From Candidatus Aenigmatarchaeota archaeon (GTDB taxonomy: Archaea; EX4484-52; B79-G9), in NCBI GenBank assembly GCA_023142905.1, contig JAGLIP010000067.1, forward strand, positions 1-5,635: 5,635 nt of DNA, read 5' to 3'. Shown here piece after piece: positions 1-5,635 of the stretch. The position numbers were made by a program, and so were the translations under genes. Below the pieces are notes generated by a model. The model saw only the letters and a program-made list of their open reading frames with translations. It was not told where the DNA came from and did no database searches. The number at the start of each line of letters is the position of its first letter. The first letter of the stretch is position 1.

Positions 1-212
1 TTTTCTTCATCACTCCATGATATATGGGCATATGCAAAAGGAGGTATTAGAGGGTATTTCACATCCAATTGGCTTAAATCATGCATTATGGGTAAAACCA
101 TGACTTTTTTTGGAATTCCAATTCTAAAACGCTTGACTTCTTCTAAGAATTCCCGCTCTTCCTCTTTTTCTTCTTCAACTTTTCTTTTAAGCCATCCACG
201 AAGTTTTGTCAT
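1..212 (-). CDS. Type II/IV secretion system ATPase (FlaI/GspE/VirB11-like), N-terminal fragment
   Basis: The window edge cuts this gene, leaving 70 complete N-terminal codons from an ATG at 212-210. The reading begins MTKLRGWLKR, continues with a Lys/Glu-rich probable helix (about residues 8-30), and then reaches a segment containing YPLIPPFAYAHI (residues 53-64). Archaeal secretion-superfamily ATPases, which power archaella, pili and related machines from the cytoplasmic face of the membrane, typically carry a 'YPL-x-PFAYA-x-I' type motif in the N-terminal domain; this recognition is from memory. The Walker A and B motifs would lie beyond the edge and cannot be checked. A GGTG ribosome-binding-like sequence (219-222, minus strand) lies 6 nt before the ATG and supports this start; an in-frame GTG three codons upstream is less likely. 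The gene follows the Gln-rich protein by 49 bp on the same strand, so the two are probably co-transcribed. The coding call is firm; the family call is moderate. Confidence 0.62.
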   Translation of the reverse strand, partial: MTKLRGWLKRKVEEEKEEEREFLEEVKRFRIGIPKKVMVLPIMHDLSQLDVKYPLIPPFAYAHISWSDEE

Positions 213-261
213 TTGCTGCACCGTATTAATTCATAAAAATATTTTTGTGCTTATTTTGTGT

Positions 262-882
262 TTATATTGACCTTTTTTCAAGATGCCGCACTACTTCTAA
301 AATCTGCTCATTTTGCGCACGAAGAGTCCTCACTTCTAAAAGAAGAGATTCTACTCTTCTGGATAATGGATTTGCATCTGCGGGTGATTGCGCAATTGCA
401 ATGGGCTGCGGCTCAGGTAATGGTTTAGGTACTGTCATTTGTTGTGGCTGTTGTTGGGTCTGTTGTATTGATTGCTGCATGGGCTGATTCTGTGCTGGCT
501 GTTGTGCTAAAAGCGGAGGAAGCATTTTAGGCGCAGGCACGCTTAAATGAGGGTCATCCATTCTTGTCGGGTCGGATATCCTAAGGTCATTACTTGAAGG
601 AAAATCAACATTCGGCATTTCAGCTGCCGGCTGTCCGGGCATTGTGTCTGAAGACTGTGTAAAATCCTGTGATTCTGTCGGATGCTGCTGAACTGCTTCC
701 GGCTTTTCATGAAAATATGCATCGCTCATGCCAAAGCGGGAATTCTGCTTTTGGCTTCCTTCAAGAACTTTTTGAGAATACGAGTCATTTCCGGTTGAAT
801 TAGTTCCAGCAGTATCAAATGCCTCATCAATTTCTGAATCTATGCTTTTGCCTTGAAACTTACCTTTAAGATTCCCAAACAT
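262..882 (-). CDS. Gln/Pro-rich, probably disordered protein with C-terminal coiled coil
   Basis: This 206-residue protein is not recognised as a named family. Residues 1-25 form a short charged start (MFGNLKGKFQ, then an acidic stretch). Residues 26-125 are polar and rich in Ser, Asp, Pro and Gln with no hydrophobic core, so probably disordered. Residues 127-160 are strongly Gln/Pro-rich and include a QQTQQQPQQ run. Residues 174-203 have regularly spaced Leu/Val and look like a short coiled coil. There is no signal peptide or membrane segment. The start is well supported: GGGTGAT at 898-892 matches the archaeal anti-SD and lies 9 nt before the ATG. The gene sits just upstream of, and in line with, a secretion-type ATPase fragment, so an adaptor or assembly role in that machine is a reasonable inference. 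The coiled coil recalls small FlaC/D/E-type archaellum accessory proteins in general style only; no specific motif supports that identity. Confidence is high that it is a real gene, low for function. Confidence 0.78.
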   Translation of the reverse strand: MFGNLKGKFQGKSIDSEIDEAFDTAGTNSTGNDSYSQKVLEGSQKQNSRFGMSDAYFHEKPEAVQQHPTESQDFTQSSDTMPGQPAAEMPNVDFPSSNDLRISDPTRMDDPHLSVPAPKMLPPLLAQQPAQNQPMQQSIQQTQQQPQQMTVPKPLPEPQPIAIAQSPADANPLSRRVESLLLEVRTLRAQNEQILEVVRHLEKRSI

Positions 883-891
883 TCCTATAAA

Positions 892-898
892 ATCACCC
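892..898 (-). promoter_or_regulatory. Shine-Dalgarno site of the Gln-rich protein gene
   Basis: The minus strand reads GGGTGAT here, of which GGTGAT is complementary to the conserved 3' end of archaeal 16S rRNA. The spacer to the ATG at 882 is 9 nt. It fixes the start codon and shows that this gene has a leader, unlike minD and the 217-residue gene. Confidence 0.7.
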
Positions 899-921
899 GT
901 AAACTATATAACCTGCAGTAA

Positions 922-938
922 GTTATATTATTTATAAC
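922..938. promoter_or_regulatory. Candidate bidirectional TATA element of the divergent promoter
   Basis: The element is an inverted repeat, GTTATA-ttatt-TATAAC. On the minus strand it contains TTATAAATA (937-929), close to the archaeal TATA consensus. Transcription starting about 26 nt downstream would give the Gln-rich gene a leader of roughly 25 nt containing its SD. On the plus strand TATTTATAA is centred 24 nt before a GTG at 957 and 33 nt before the ATG at 966, so the large plus-strand gene would be leaderless from the GTG or have a very short leader. Other AT-rich boxes nearby (904-910 and 943-950) are less well spaced. Start sites are inferred from spacing only. Confidence 0.5.
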
Positions 939-965
939 GGAGTATATAATATTTTAGTGTTTTTT

Positions 966-3323
966 ATGGCGGATACTTATTTGGCAAAACTTTTTGGTAA
1001 AAATGAAAAAAAATCTAAAAACAAGAAACAAGAAACCGAAAAACAAGAAGAATTGCCTGTATTTACGGGTCCTGCGGCAATACACAATCCCGATTCCCGA
1101 TGGGATAAGCAAAATAAACCTGTAGGCTACATTCTTGGAGCAAGCCCGGGATTCGCTCAGTTTGCTCAAGGGGAAGAAAAACTCGCATCAACAGGCCTGG
1201 GGCGAAAAATCGCAAAAGCATCCCGCATGGGCTTTGATTTTGCCATGATTGATTATGAGACACTTTCTGAAATGTATGAGCCGGATTTAAAAGACCTGAT
1301 AAGACGCATCAAAAAGGCACAAGGAAATGAAGCTGTAGGGCGAAAATTTGAAGTGGGGGTACACCTGCCTACAGATTTGGATCTTTGTATAGCAAACGCA
1401 TTCCAATGGAAACAGATGCAGGAAAAATTGATACGGGGTGCGTATTCTTCTGCAGTGCTTGTTGGTGCCCGATTCTATTTATTTCATACTTCTTCAAACA
1501 TCCGCCCGCATGTAACCTTCAATGTCGGTCAACAGGAACCAAGAGTTGCACAAGTTTCGCACGACGGGTTAAATCTCGGAGATTTCATGGATATGGTAGA
1601 TAAAGGACAATATATTGACCCAAAAACCGGCAATCATGGAGATTTAAAAACCATGTTAACACCTGAAGGGAAAAAATGGGATGGGATGGCGGACTGGTAT
1701 AAAGCAAAATTCATAAGCGTTCTTTTCAATGTTATGGGTGCTGCAGGAGACCCGGCATTAATAGGTTATCTTGAACGAGGCATGATTGAAAATAAATTCT
1801 ATGGTTTGAAATCAGGAAAAGAAAGAATAAAAACCGAATATAATAAACTTGCAAAAAATACATGGGAAAAGGTAAAAGAAAAAGAAAAAGGATTGTTTGA
1901 TAAAGAAATCAATGAGTTACAGGATAGAAAAAATAAAATAGATTTACAACTCAAGGAATTACAGGAAAGACTTAAAAATAATCCTCAAGAAGAGCAATCA
2001 TTAGCTTATGAGATAAATACCTTGAGACAAGGACAGAGCAATTTATCGGACTACCTAGATCAAAAGAAAAATGAACTTGAAGCAATAATGAATTCAGAAC
2101 AAATGGTCACGCTTTTTCTTGATACCAAAACGCGCGAAATAATACAGCAAAACATAATTAATCGACTTGAAACAGAGTTTCTTGTAATTATAAATGGAGG
2201 AAAAGACCATCCAAAAATAAATCCACAATCTAGTTATGAACATTACAAATCAATTGAAAAAATAAGGGAATTGTTGGAATATTATGATTTCGATACCATA
2301 TTTGATTTTTGGAAAAACCACGGCTCTGAATGCGAGGAGCGCGTTTCATACCATGTAATTGCGAAATACTTGTGGCTGACAAAAGACAAGTTTTGGGTAG
2401 ACATTGTGGGCGGCGAATATGAGCCAGATAAGATACTAAAGCGAGCCGATGAAGGAAATGAATTCTATTATGATGATGGTCATGGAAAAACAGTTGATGA
2501 TCTTGTTGAAAACCTAATCACTGCAGTCGCAAGCAAATATATACAAGGCCATCTTTTTACAACACACCCGACACGCGATATGCGCGCGCTTGCAGAACAA
2601 AGAATCCATGACCATGTCAATAAAGTCAAAACAGAAATCGCAGGTGATCAAAACTGCGAAAAGGCAACATCTGTTTATTGGTACACTCGGTTCAATAAGA
2701 TAAGAATTTATATTGAAACTGCAATGCCGCCACAGGGGCAGGAAGGGCAGTTAAGGGTTATGAGCGCGAATGACCATGTGCGGCTTGTAAAGCATTTGGA
2801 TGATGGCGAATATACTTCATACACAATGGATTTTGAGCACCTGATGGATAATTTCATAGATCCGGGAACTGATATAGATACATTAAAAGACGGAGATGGA
2901 AAATACATCACAATGCTTCATATAAATGCGCCGCGGCCTGTTATGGGAACCCACGCGCCTCTTGACTTGATTTCTCATGATCAGTATCTCCTTTATGTCT
3001 GGATGTATAACCTAAAGCAAAAAGGAATGGATAATGCATATGTGATTTGGGAAATGGGTTCTTTTGGATCCCGAGAAAGCGCTACTGCATTCAGGCGCCT
3101 TATAGACTGCCTTAAAAAGAATCAGCATTACAATAATCTGCCGAACGAATTTTTCGGCATTGATGAAACCTTTGAGGCGCAGCAGCATGTCGCAATCCGT
3201 GAGCATGCATATGATCCTCTCGAGGGTGTACTTATGATACCTGAAGAAACGCACACGCTTTTAAGCTCTGCTGCAAAAGAAAAAGGCAAACTTGCAGAGT
3301 GGGCAAGAGAAAGGTTCAGGTAA
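966..3323 (+). CDS. Xylose isomerase/endonuclease IV-like TIM-barrel protein split by a large coiled-coil insertion
   Basis: This 785-residue protein appears to be a metal-dependent TIM barrel of the AP_endonuc_2 / xylose-isomerase-like superfamily (endonuclease IV, sugar phosphate isomerase/epimerase). After a Lys/Glu-rich tail (about 8-29), the barrel begins near VGYILGAS (53-60), with a typical AKASRMGFDFAMID helix-strand. Expected metal ligands occur in order: H133 (VGVHLP), H174 (LFHTSS), E584 (IYIETA), D622 and H625 (MDFEH), H652 (LHINAP), H663 or D667 (THAPLD) and E696 (IWEMGS). E. coli Nfo has H69, H109, E145, D179, H182, H216, D229/H231 and E261. H174 and E584 are 410 residues apart, against 36 in Nfo, so a huge insertion interrupts the barrel; it includes a coiled coil at about 285-379. 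There is no signal peptide or membrane segment, so it is cytosolic. ATG 966 is preferred; an in-frame GTG at 957 adds three residues and better fits a leaderless start. Substrate is unknown: DNA repair or sugar chemistry are both possible. The gene is certain, the fold likely. Confidence 0.75.
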   Translation: MADTYLAKLFGKNEKKSKNKKQETEKQEELPVFTGPAAIHNPDSRWDKQNKPVGYILGASPGFAQFAQGEEKLASTGLGRKIAKASRMGFDFAMIDYETLSEMYEPDLKDLIRRIKKAQGNEAVGRKFEVGVHLPTDLDLCIANAFQWKQMQEKLIRGAYSSAVLVGARFYLFHTSSNIRPHVTFNVGQQEPRVAQVSHDGLNLGDFMDMVDKGQYIDPKTGNHGDLKTMLTPEGKKWDGMADWYKAKFISVLFNVMGAAGDPALIGYLERGMIENKFYGLKSGKERIKTEYNKLAKNTWEKVKEKEKGLFDKEINELQDRKNKIDLQLKELQERLKNNPQEEQSLAYEINTLRQGQSNLSDYLDQKKNELEAIMNSEQMVTLFLDTKTREIIQQNIINRLETEFLVIINGGKDHPKINPQSSYEHYKSIEKIRELLEYYDFDTIFDFWKNHGSECEERVSYHVIAKYLWLTKDKFWVDIVGGEYEPDKILKRADEGNEFYYDDGHGKTVDDLVENLITAVASKYIQGHLFTTHPTRDMRALAEQRIHDHVNKVKTEIAGDQNCEKATSVYWYTRFNKIRIYIETAMPPQGQEGQLRVMSANDHVRLVKHLDDGEYTSYTMDFEHLMDNFIDPGTDIDTLKDGDGKYITMLHINAPRPVMGTHAPLDLISHDQYLLYVWMYNLKQKGMDNAYVIWEMGSFGSRESATAFRRLIDCLKKNQHYNNLPNEFFGIDETFEAQQHVAIREHAYDPLEGVLMIPEETHTLLSSAAKEKGKLAEWARERFR

Positions 3324-3326
3324 AGC

Positions 3327-3334
3327 TTTATATA
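3327..3334 (+). promoter_or_regulatory. Candidate TATA box for the nucleotidyltransferase gene
   Basis: TTTATATA lies just after the stop codon of the large gene, preceded by AAAGC as a possible BRE. A start about 26 nt downstream would leave a leader of about 35 nt containing the AAGGT site. TCATATAA (3343-3350) is an alternative giving a shorter leader. The 68-bp gap is AT-rich throughout, so the exact box is uncertain. Confidence 0.35.
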
Positions 3335-3379
3335 TTCTTGTATCATATAAGGTAATACAATATATTACGAAAGAATTTT

Positions 3380-3384
3380 AAGGT
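3380..3384 (+). promoter_or_regulatory. Shine-Dalgarno site supporting a TTG start
   Basis: AAGGT lies 7 nt before the TTG at 3392; AGGT is complementary to the archaeal 16S 3' end. The upstream reading frame runs to a stop at 3353-3355 with no ATG or GTG, so this site together with the conserved N-terminus fixes TTG as the start. Confidence 0.55.
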
Positions 3385-3391
3385 AATTTTT

Positions 3392-4102
3392 TTGAAGGCA
3401 GTAATACTTGCAGGTGGGAAGGGGACAAGGCTTAGGCCGCTTACTTATGCCGTGCCAAAACCGCTTCTTCCAATAAACCAAAGGCCTATGCTTGAACACA
3501 TACTTCTTCACTTAAAACAGCACGGCATCACAGAAATAATAATTGCTGTAGGGTATCTTGGATACCAGATAAAGAATTATTTTGGCGATGGTTCCGAACT
3601 TGGAATCAATATAACCTATTCTGAAGAAAAAGAAGCGCTCGGCACTGCCGGTTGTTTGGCAAAACTTAAAGACGAACTTAATGGAGAGCCATTTTTAGTC
3701 ATGGGCGGGGACAATCTTACGAATCTTGATATTACGGATTTTATGAGATTCCATAACGAAAAAAAAGGAATAGCCTCTATTGCGCTTGTTGAAATTGAAG
3801 TGCCTGTTGAATATGGTGTAGCAGACCTTGAGGATGACAAATCCATACTTCGCTTTAGGGAAAAACCTGTTTTCAAATACAATGCAAGCACTATGCTTTA
3901 CTGCCTGAACCCCGAAATATTTGATTTTATTGAAGAAGGAAAAGATTTTGCAAAAGACATATTTCCTTTTCTTCTTTCGCGGGGGTATAAGATTTTCGGA
4001 TACTCATTCAATGACCTGTGGATTGATGTAGGCCGCATGGATGATTTTAACAAAGCGAACGAACGACATGCAGAAGAAAAGCCAAAAAAAGAGAAAACAT
4101 AA
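3392..4102 (+). CDS. Sugar-1-phosphate nucleotidyltransferase (NTP_transferase family)
   Basis: This 236-residue enzyme should join a sugar 1-phosphate to an NTP, giving an NDP-sugar and pyrophosphate in the cytosol. The N-terminus KAVILAGGKGTRLRPLT is the signature nucleotide-binding loop (residues 2-18), followed by VPKPLLPI with K23. Further family motifs are LGTAG (83-87), GGD with D107 as likely metal ligand, EYGV (140-143), REKP (156-159), and WIDVG near the end with D212 as the second likely metal ligand. The length matches the catalytic domain alone: there is no left-handed beta-helix (hexapeptide) or acyltransferase domain as in GlmU or longer archaeal forms. A Lys/Glu-rich tail of about ten residues ends it. 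Sequence alone does not separate glucose-1-phosphate thymidylyl- or uridylyltransferase from mannose-1-phosphate guanylyltransferase. It begins at TTG, which the motif at residues 2-18 requires. minD follows after 26 bp. Confidence 0.9.
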   Translation: MKAVILAGGKGTRLRPLTYAVPKPLLPINQRPMLEHILLHLKQHGITEIIIAVGYLGYQIKNYFGDGSELGINITYSEEKEALGTAGCLAKLKDELNGEPFLVMGGDNLTNLDITDFMRFHNEKKGIASIALVEIEVPVEYGVADLEDDKSILRFREKPVFKYNASTMLYCLNPEIFDFIEEGKDFAKDIFPFLLSRGYKIFGYSFNDLWIDVGRMDDFNKANERHAEEKPKKEKT

Positions 4103-4105
4103 ATA
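4098..4105 (+). promoter_or_regulatory. TATA box of the leaderless minD promoter
   Basis: CATAAATA overlaps the TAA stop of the nucleotidyltransferase and is preceded by GAAAA, a BRE-like sequence. Its centre is about 27 nt before the minD ATG at 4129, so transcription would start at or next to the start codon. No SD is visible in the 26-bp gap, which agrees with a leaderless mRNA. minD may thus be transcribed alone as well as by readthrough. Confidence 0.5.
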
Positions 4106-4128
4106 CTAGAACGAACTATAATTGTATT

Positions 4129-4902
4129 ATGACCGATATTATTTCTGTAATTTCCGGAAAAGGCGGTGTTGGTAAAACAACGGTTGTCTCCAATCTGGGA
4201 TGCGCACTTGCAAAAAGAGGAAAAAAAGTTCTTGTTATTGACGGCAATGTTACCGGTGCAAGCCTCGCTCTTCATTTAGGTGTTCCGGATATGCACCCGA
4301 CATCATTGAATGATGTCCTTAAAAACAAAGCATTTCTGACACAAGCTATTTATAACCACCCTTCAGGGTTTCTTGTAATTCCTGCTAAACTTAATGACTT
4401 AGAAGCGAATCTTGGCGGTCTTGAAAAACATCTTGGCGGTCTTGTAGGCACAAATGATGTAATTCTTATTGATGCGGCAGCTGGCGTTTCTGAAGAGGTT
4501 GAAGCAGCGGTTAATGTATCTGATAAAGTTCTTGTTGTAACAAATCCGGAACATGCAGCGGTGTTGAATGCGCTTACGGCAAAAAAACTTGCGCAAAAAA
4601 AAGGCAAGGATATTTTGGGAATAGCCCTTAATAATGTGCGTGGCGAGAAGCACGAACTTACCTGTGACCAAATAGAAGCACTTCTTGAGGTTCCGATAAT
4701 CGCAAAAATACCGCACCAATGGAAAGTTTTAAATGCAATATCAAAACGGCAGCCGTTTGTTGAAACTGCGCCCAAAAGTGCTGCAACAAAAGCAATACAT
4801 GATTTAAGCTATGTAATTGCCGGCGAAGCGGTGCCAAAAGAGAAAATGATGCAAAAACTGGGTCGCGCTGTTTCTAAGGATTTTGTTTTAAGGGTTGAAT
4901 AA
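4129..4902 (+). CDS. minD: MinD/ParA-family P-loop ATPase
   Basis: This is a 257-residue ATPase of the deviant Walker A class, which dimerises on ATP and typically binds membrane or DNA to position cell components. The deviant Walker A motif is SGKGGVGKTT (residues 9-18), with signature lysine K11 and P-loop lysine K16. The switch I region follows strand VLVIDGN (34-40, D38), and the Walker B-like strand is VILIDAAAG (111-119, D115). VVTNPE (136-141) and LNNV (167-170) match the later nucleotide-binding strands of MinD. The 'LVIDxN...LxLHLGVP' block is, from memory, typical of archaeal MinD. The C-terminus (about 236-251, KEKMMQKLGRAVSK) could form an amphipathic membrane-binding helix like that of bacterial MinD, an inference. 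No MinC or MinE is visible. Archaeal MinD homologues include proteins placing archaella and chemosensory arrays, so cell-division function should not be assumed. It has its own probable leaderless promoter and ends 13 bp from a converging gene. Confidence 0.88.
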   Translation: MTDIISVISGKGGVGKTTVVSNLGCALAKRGKKVLVIDGNVTGASLALHLGVPDMHPTSLNDVLKNKAFLTQAIYNHPSGFLVIPAKLNDLEANLGGLEKHLGGLVGTNDVILIDAAAGVSEEVEAAVNVSDKVLVVTNPEHAAVLNALTAKKLAQKKGKDILGIALNNVRGEKHELTCDQIEALLEVPIIAKIPHQWKVLNAISKRQPFVETAPKSAATKAIHDLSYVIAGEAVPKEKMMQKLGRAVSKDFVLRVE

Positions 4903-4915
4903 TTAGTTTCCTGAC

Positions 4916-5569
4916 TTAAGGAGTTTCAAGCGCTTTTAAAGGGATGTAAACAGTTATATTTTCAGGCATTTTCCTTTGCCCTAAACCAAACCCGTATTTT
5001 GATAATCCTATGAAACCATACACATATAATTGAGAGATACATCTACTACGGTATTTACCGTTTTCTGAAATTCTGAATTTCCAAACCTCTTTTTCTAACG
5101 GCAGTTCAATATATTCTTCACCAAAAAGTGTTGTTGTCTCTTTAGTTCTACAGGGGTTATTTTTTACCCAATCAGCCGCCCAATTATAGACATTTTCGCA
5201 CAATAAACTATTGTTTGTTCTGGAAGCCACTTTATGAAAATCGGAGTCTGGTTTGCCTAATTCTTTTTCTAATGATTCTGCCAATAATTTAAAAGAGTCT
5301 AAATTTTTACCACGAGATTTTAATTTTTCTTTAATAAAACCCATTCTTGGCTCATTTTTTTGCTTAACCGCATTATCAATTCCTAAAAAAGATCTAAATC
5401 GTTGGTTGTTTTCTATCTGTATATCACCACTATTTAACCAGCGCACTATTTCCGGTCCAATGCCTGCGGAGGATATTATATCCTTATATACCCCCAATTC
5501 ATCATACAGCTCCGTTGGTGTTAATGATGTTTTTTGTTCAACATCCTGAGTTTTTATTGTCACTTCCAT
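4916..5569 (-). CDS. Hypothetical protein, family not recognised
   Basis: This 217-residue protein has no motif I recognise. The N-terminal half (about 15-105) is charged and mainly helical by appearance, with segments such as LTPTELYDELG (16-26), GPEIVRWLNSGDI (38-50) and DSFKLLAESLEKELG (91-105). Residues 123-137 (LCENVYNWAADWVKN) look like a further helix. The C-terminal part (about 153-212) alternates hydrophobic and polar residues and contains SQLYVYGFIGLSKYGFGLG (179-197), suggesting beta strands. Two cysteines (140 and 177) lie in this half along with C124. There is no signal peptide or clear membrane helix. The ATG at 5569 is supported by a TATA box 26 nt upstream and the absence of any SD, consistent with a leaderless mRNA. 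It converges on minD with 13 bp between stops. The AT-rich wobble and lack of family resemblance make it a candidate accessory gene. It is likely real, function unknown. Confidence 0.65.
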   Translation of the reverse strand: MEVTIKTQDVEQKTSLTPTELYDELGVYKDIISSAGIGPEIVRWLNSGDIQIENNQRFRSFLGIDNAVKQKNEPRMGFIKEKLKSRGKNLDSFKLLAESLEKELGKPDSDFHKVASRTNNSLLCENVYNWAADWVKNNPCRTKETTTLFGEEYIELPLEKEVWKFRISENGKYRSRCISQLYVYGFIGLSKYGFGLGQRKMPENITVYIPLKALETP

Positions 5570-5591
5570 AGTGTAATAACTAAAAACAAAT

Positions 5592-5599
5592 TATTTAAA
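5592..5599 (-). promoter_or_regulatory. TATA box of the leaderless 217-residue gene
   Basis: The minus strand reads TTTAAATA, centred about 26 nt before the ATG at 5569. The region between has no SD, so transcription probably starts at the ATG. The rest of the right edge (5600-5635) contains an ATG at 5614 with seven open codons (MNYPIAA) on the plus strand, too short to call as a gene. Confidence 0.55.
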
Positions 5600-5635
5600 T
5601 TTATGTCTTGACAATGAATTACCCAATCGCAGCAA

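Noticed and set aside
88..487. Plus-strand open frames opposite the ATPase fragment and the Gln-rich gene
   Set aside because: They give Ser/Cys-rich, low-quality translations antisense to better-supported minus-strand genes with SD sequences.
427..505. CAA-rich stretch in the Gln-rich gene as a microsatellite or CRISPR-like repeat
   Set aside because: CAA, CAG and other codons are mixed and there is no fixed repeat-spacer period; it is simply Gln-rich coding sequence.
957..965. GTG at 957 as the main start of the split-barrel gene
   Set aside because: It adds only three residues before an ATG with a more usual start codon. It remains a genuine alternative because it fits leaderless spacing better.
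4240..4254. MinD switch region reads DGN where many MinD/ParA proteins have DxD
   Set aside because: A 'DxN' form in this block is, as far as I recall, common in archaeal MinD proteins, so it is not a lesion.
4903..4915. Shared terminator between the converging minD and 217-residue genes
   Set aside because: The 13-bp gap has neither a hairpin nor a clear T-run on either strand.
5614..5635. Possible start of a plus-strand gene (MNYPIAA) at the right edge
   Set aside because: Only seven codons are visible and no well-placed promoter or SD supports it.

Overview
The window looks archaeal, most likely from a DPANN-type or related lineage with an AT-rich genome. The evidence is indirect. Candidate TATA boxes lie about 26-28 nt upstream of two start codons, which implies leaderless transcripts. 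Other genes carry Shine-Dalgarno (SD) sequences of the archaeal type (GGTGAT, AGGT). The MinD-type ATPase has an archaeal flavour, and the fragment at the left edge resembles the N-terminus of an archaeal type II/IV secretion (FlaI/GspE-like) ATPase. No rRNA or tRNA is present to fix the taxonomy.

Layout. Positions 1-882, minus strand: a two-gene unit with a Gln/Pro-rich, probably disordered protein ending in a short coiled coil (262-882), followed 49 bp downstream by the truncated start of the secretion-type ATPase (1-212). Positions 883-965: a short divergent promoter region containing a near-palindromic TATA element that could serve both directions. Positions 966-3323, plus strand: a 785-residue protein whose two ends together form a xylose-isomerase/endonuclease IV-like TIM barrel with an almost complete set of metal ligands. 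The barrel is split by several hundred residues containing a long coiled coil. Positions 3392-4102: a sugar-1-phosphate nucleotidyltransferase starting at TTG. Positions 4129-4902: an archaeal MinD/ParA-like ATPase with its own leaderless promoter overlapping the preceding stop codon. Positions 4916-5569, minus strand: an unrecognised 217-residue protein converging on minD, only 13 bp from its stop codon. The last 66 bases hold that gene's promoter and nothing else that can be assigned.

How the genes may work together is mostly inference. The left pair could belong to a pilus, archaellum or secretion apparatus. The nucleotidyltransferase supplies an activated sugar for glycan or lipid glycosylation. 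MinD is a membrane-associated or positioning ATPase. The split-barrel protein is the most unusual item: its metal site is readable, but its substrate (DNA, sugar or other) is not.
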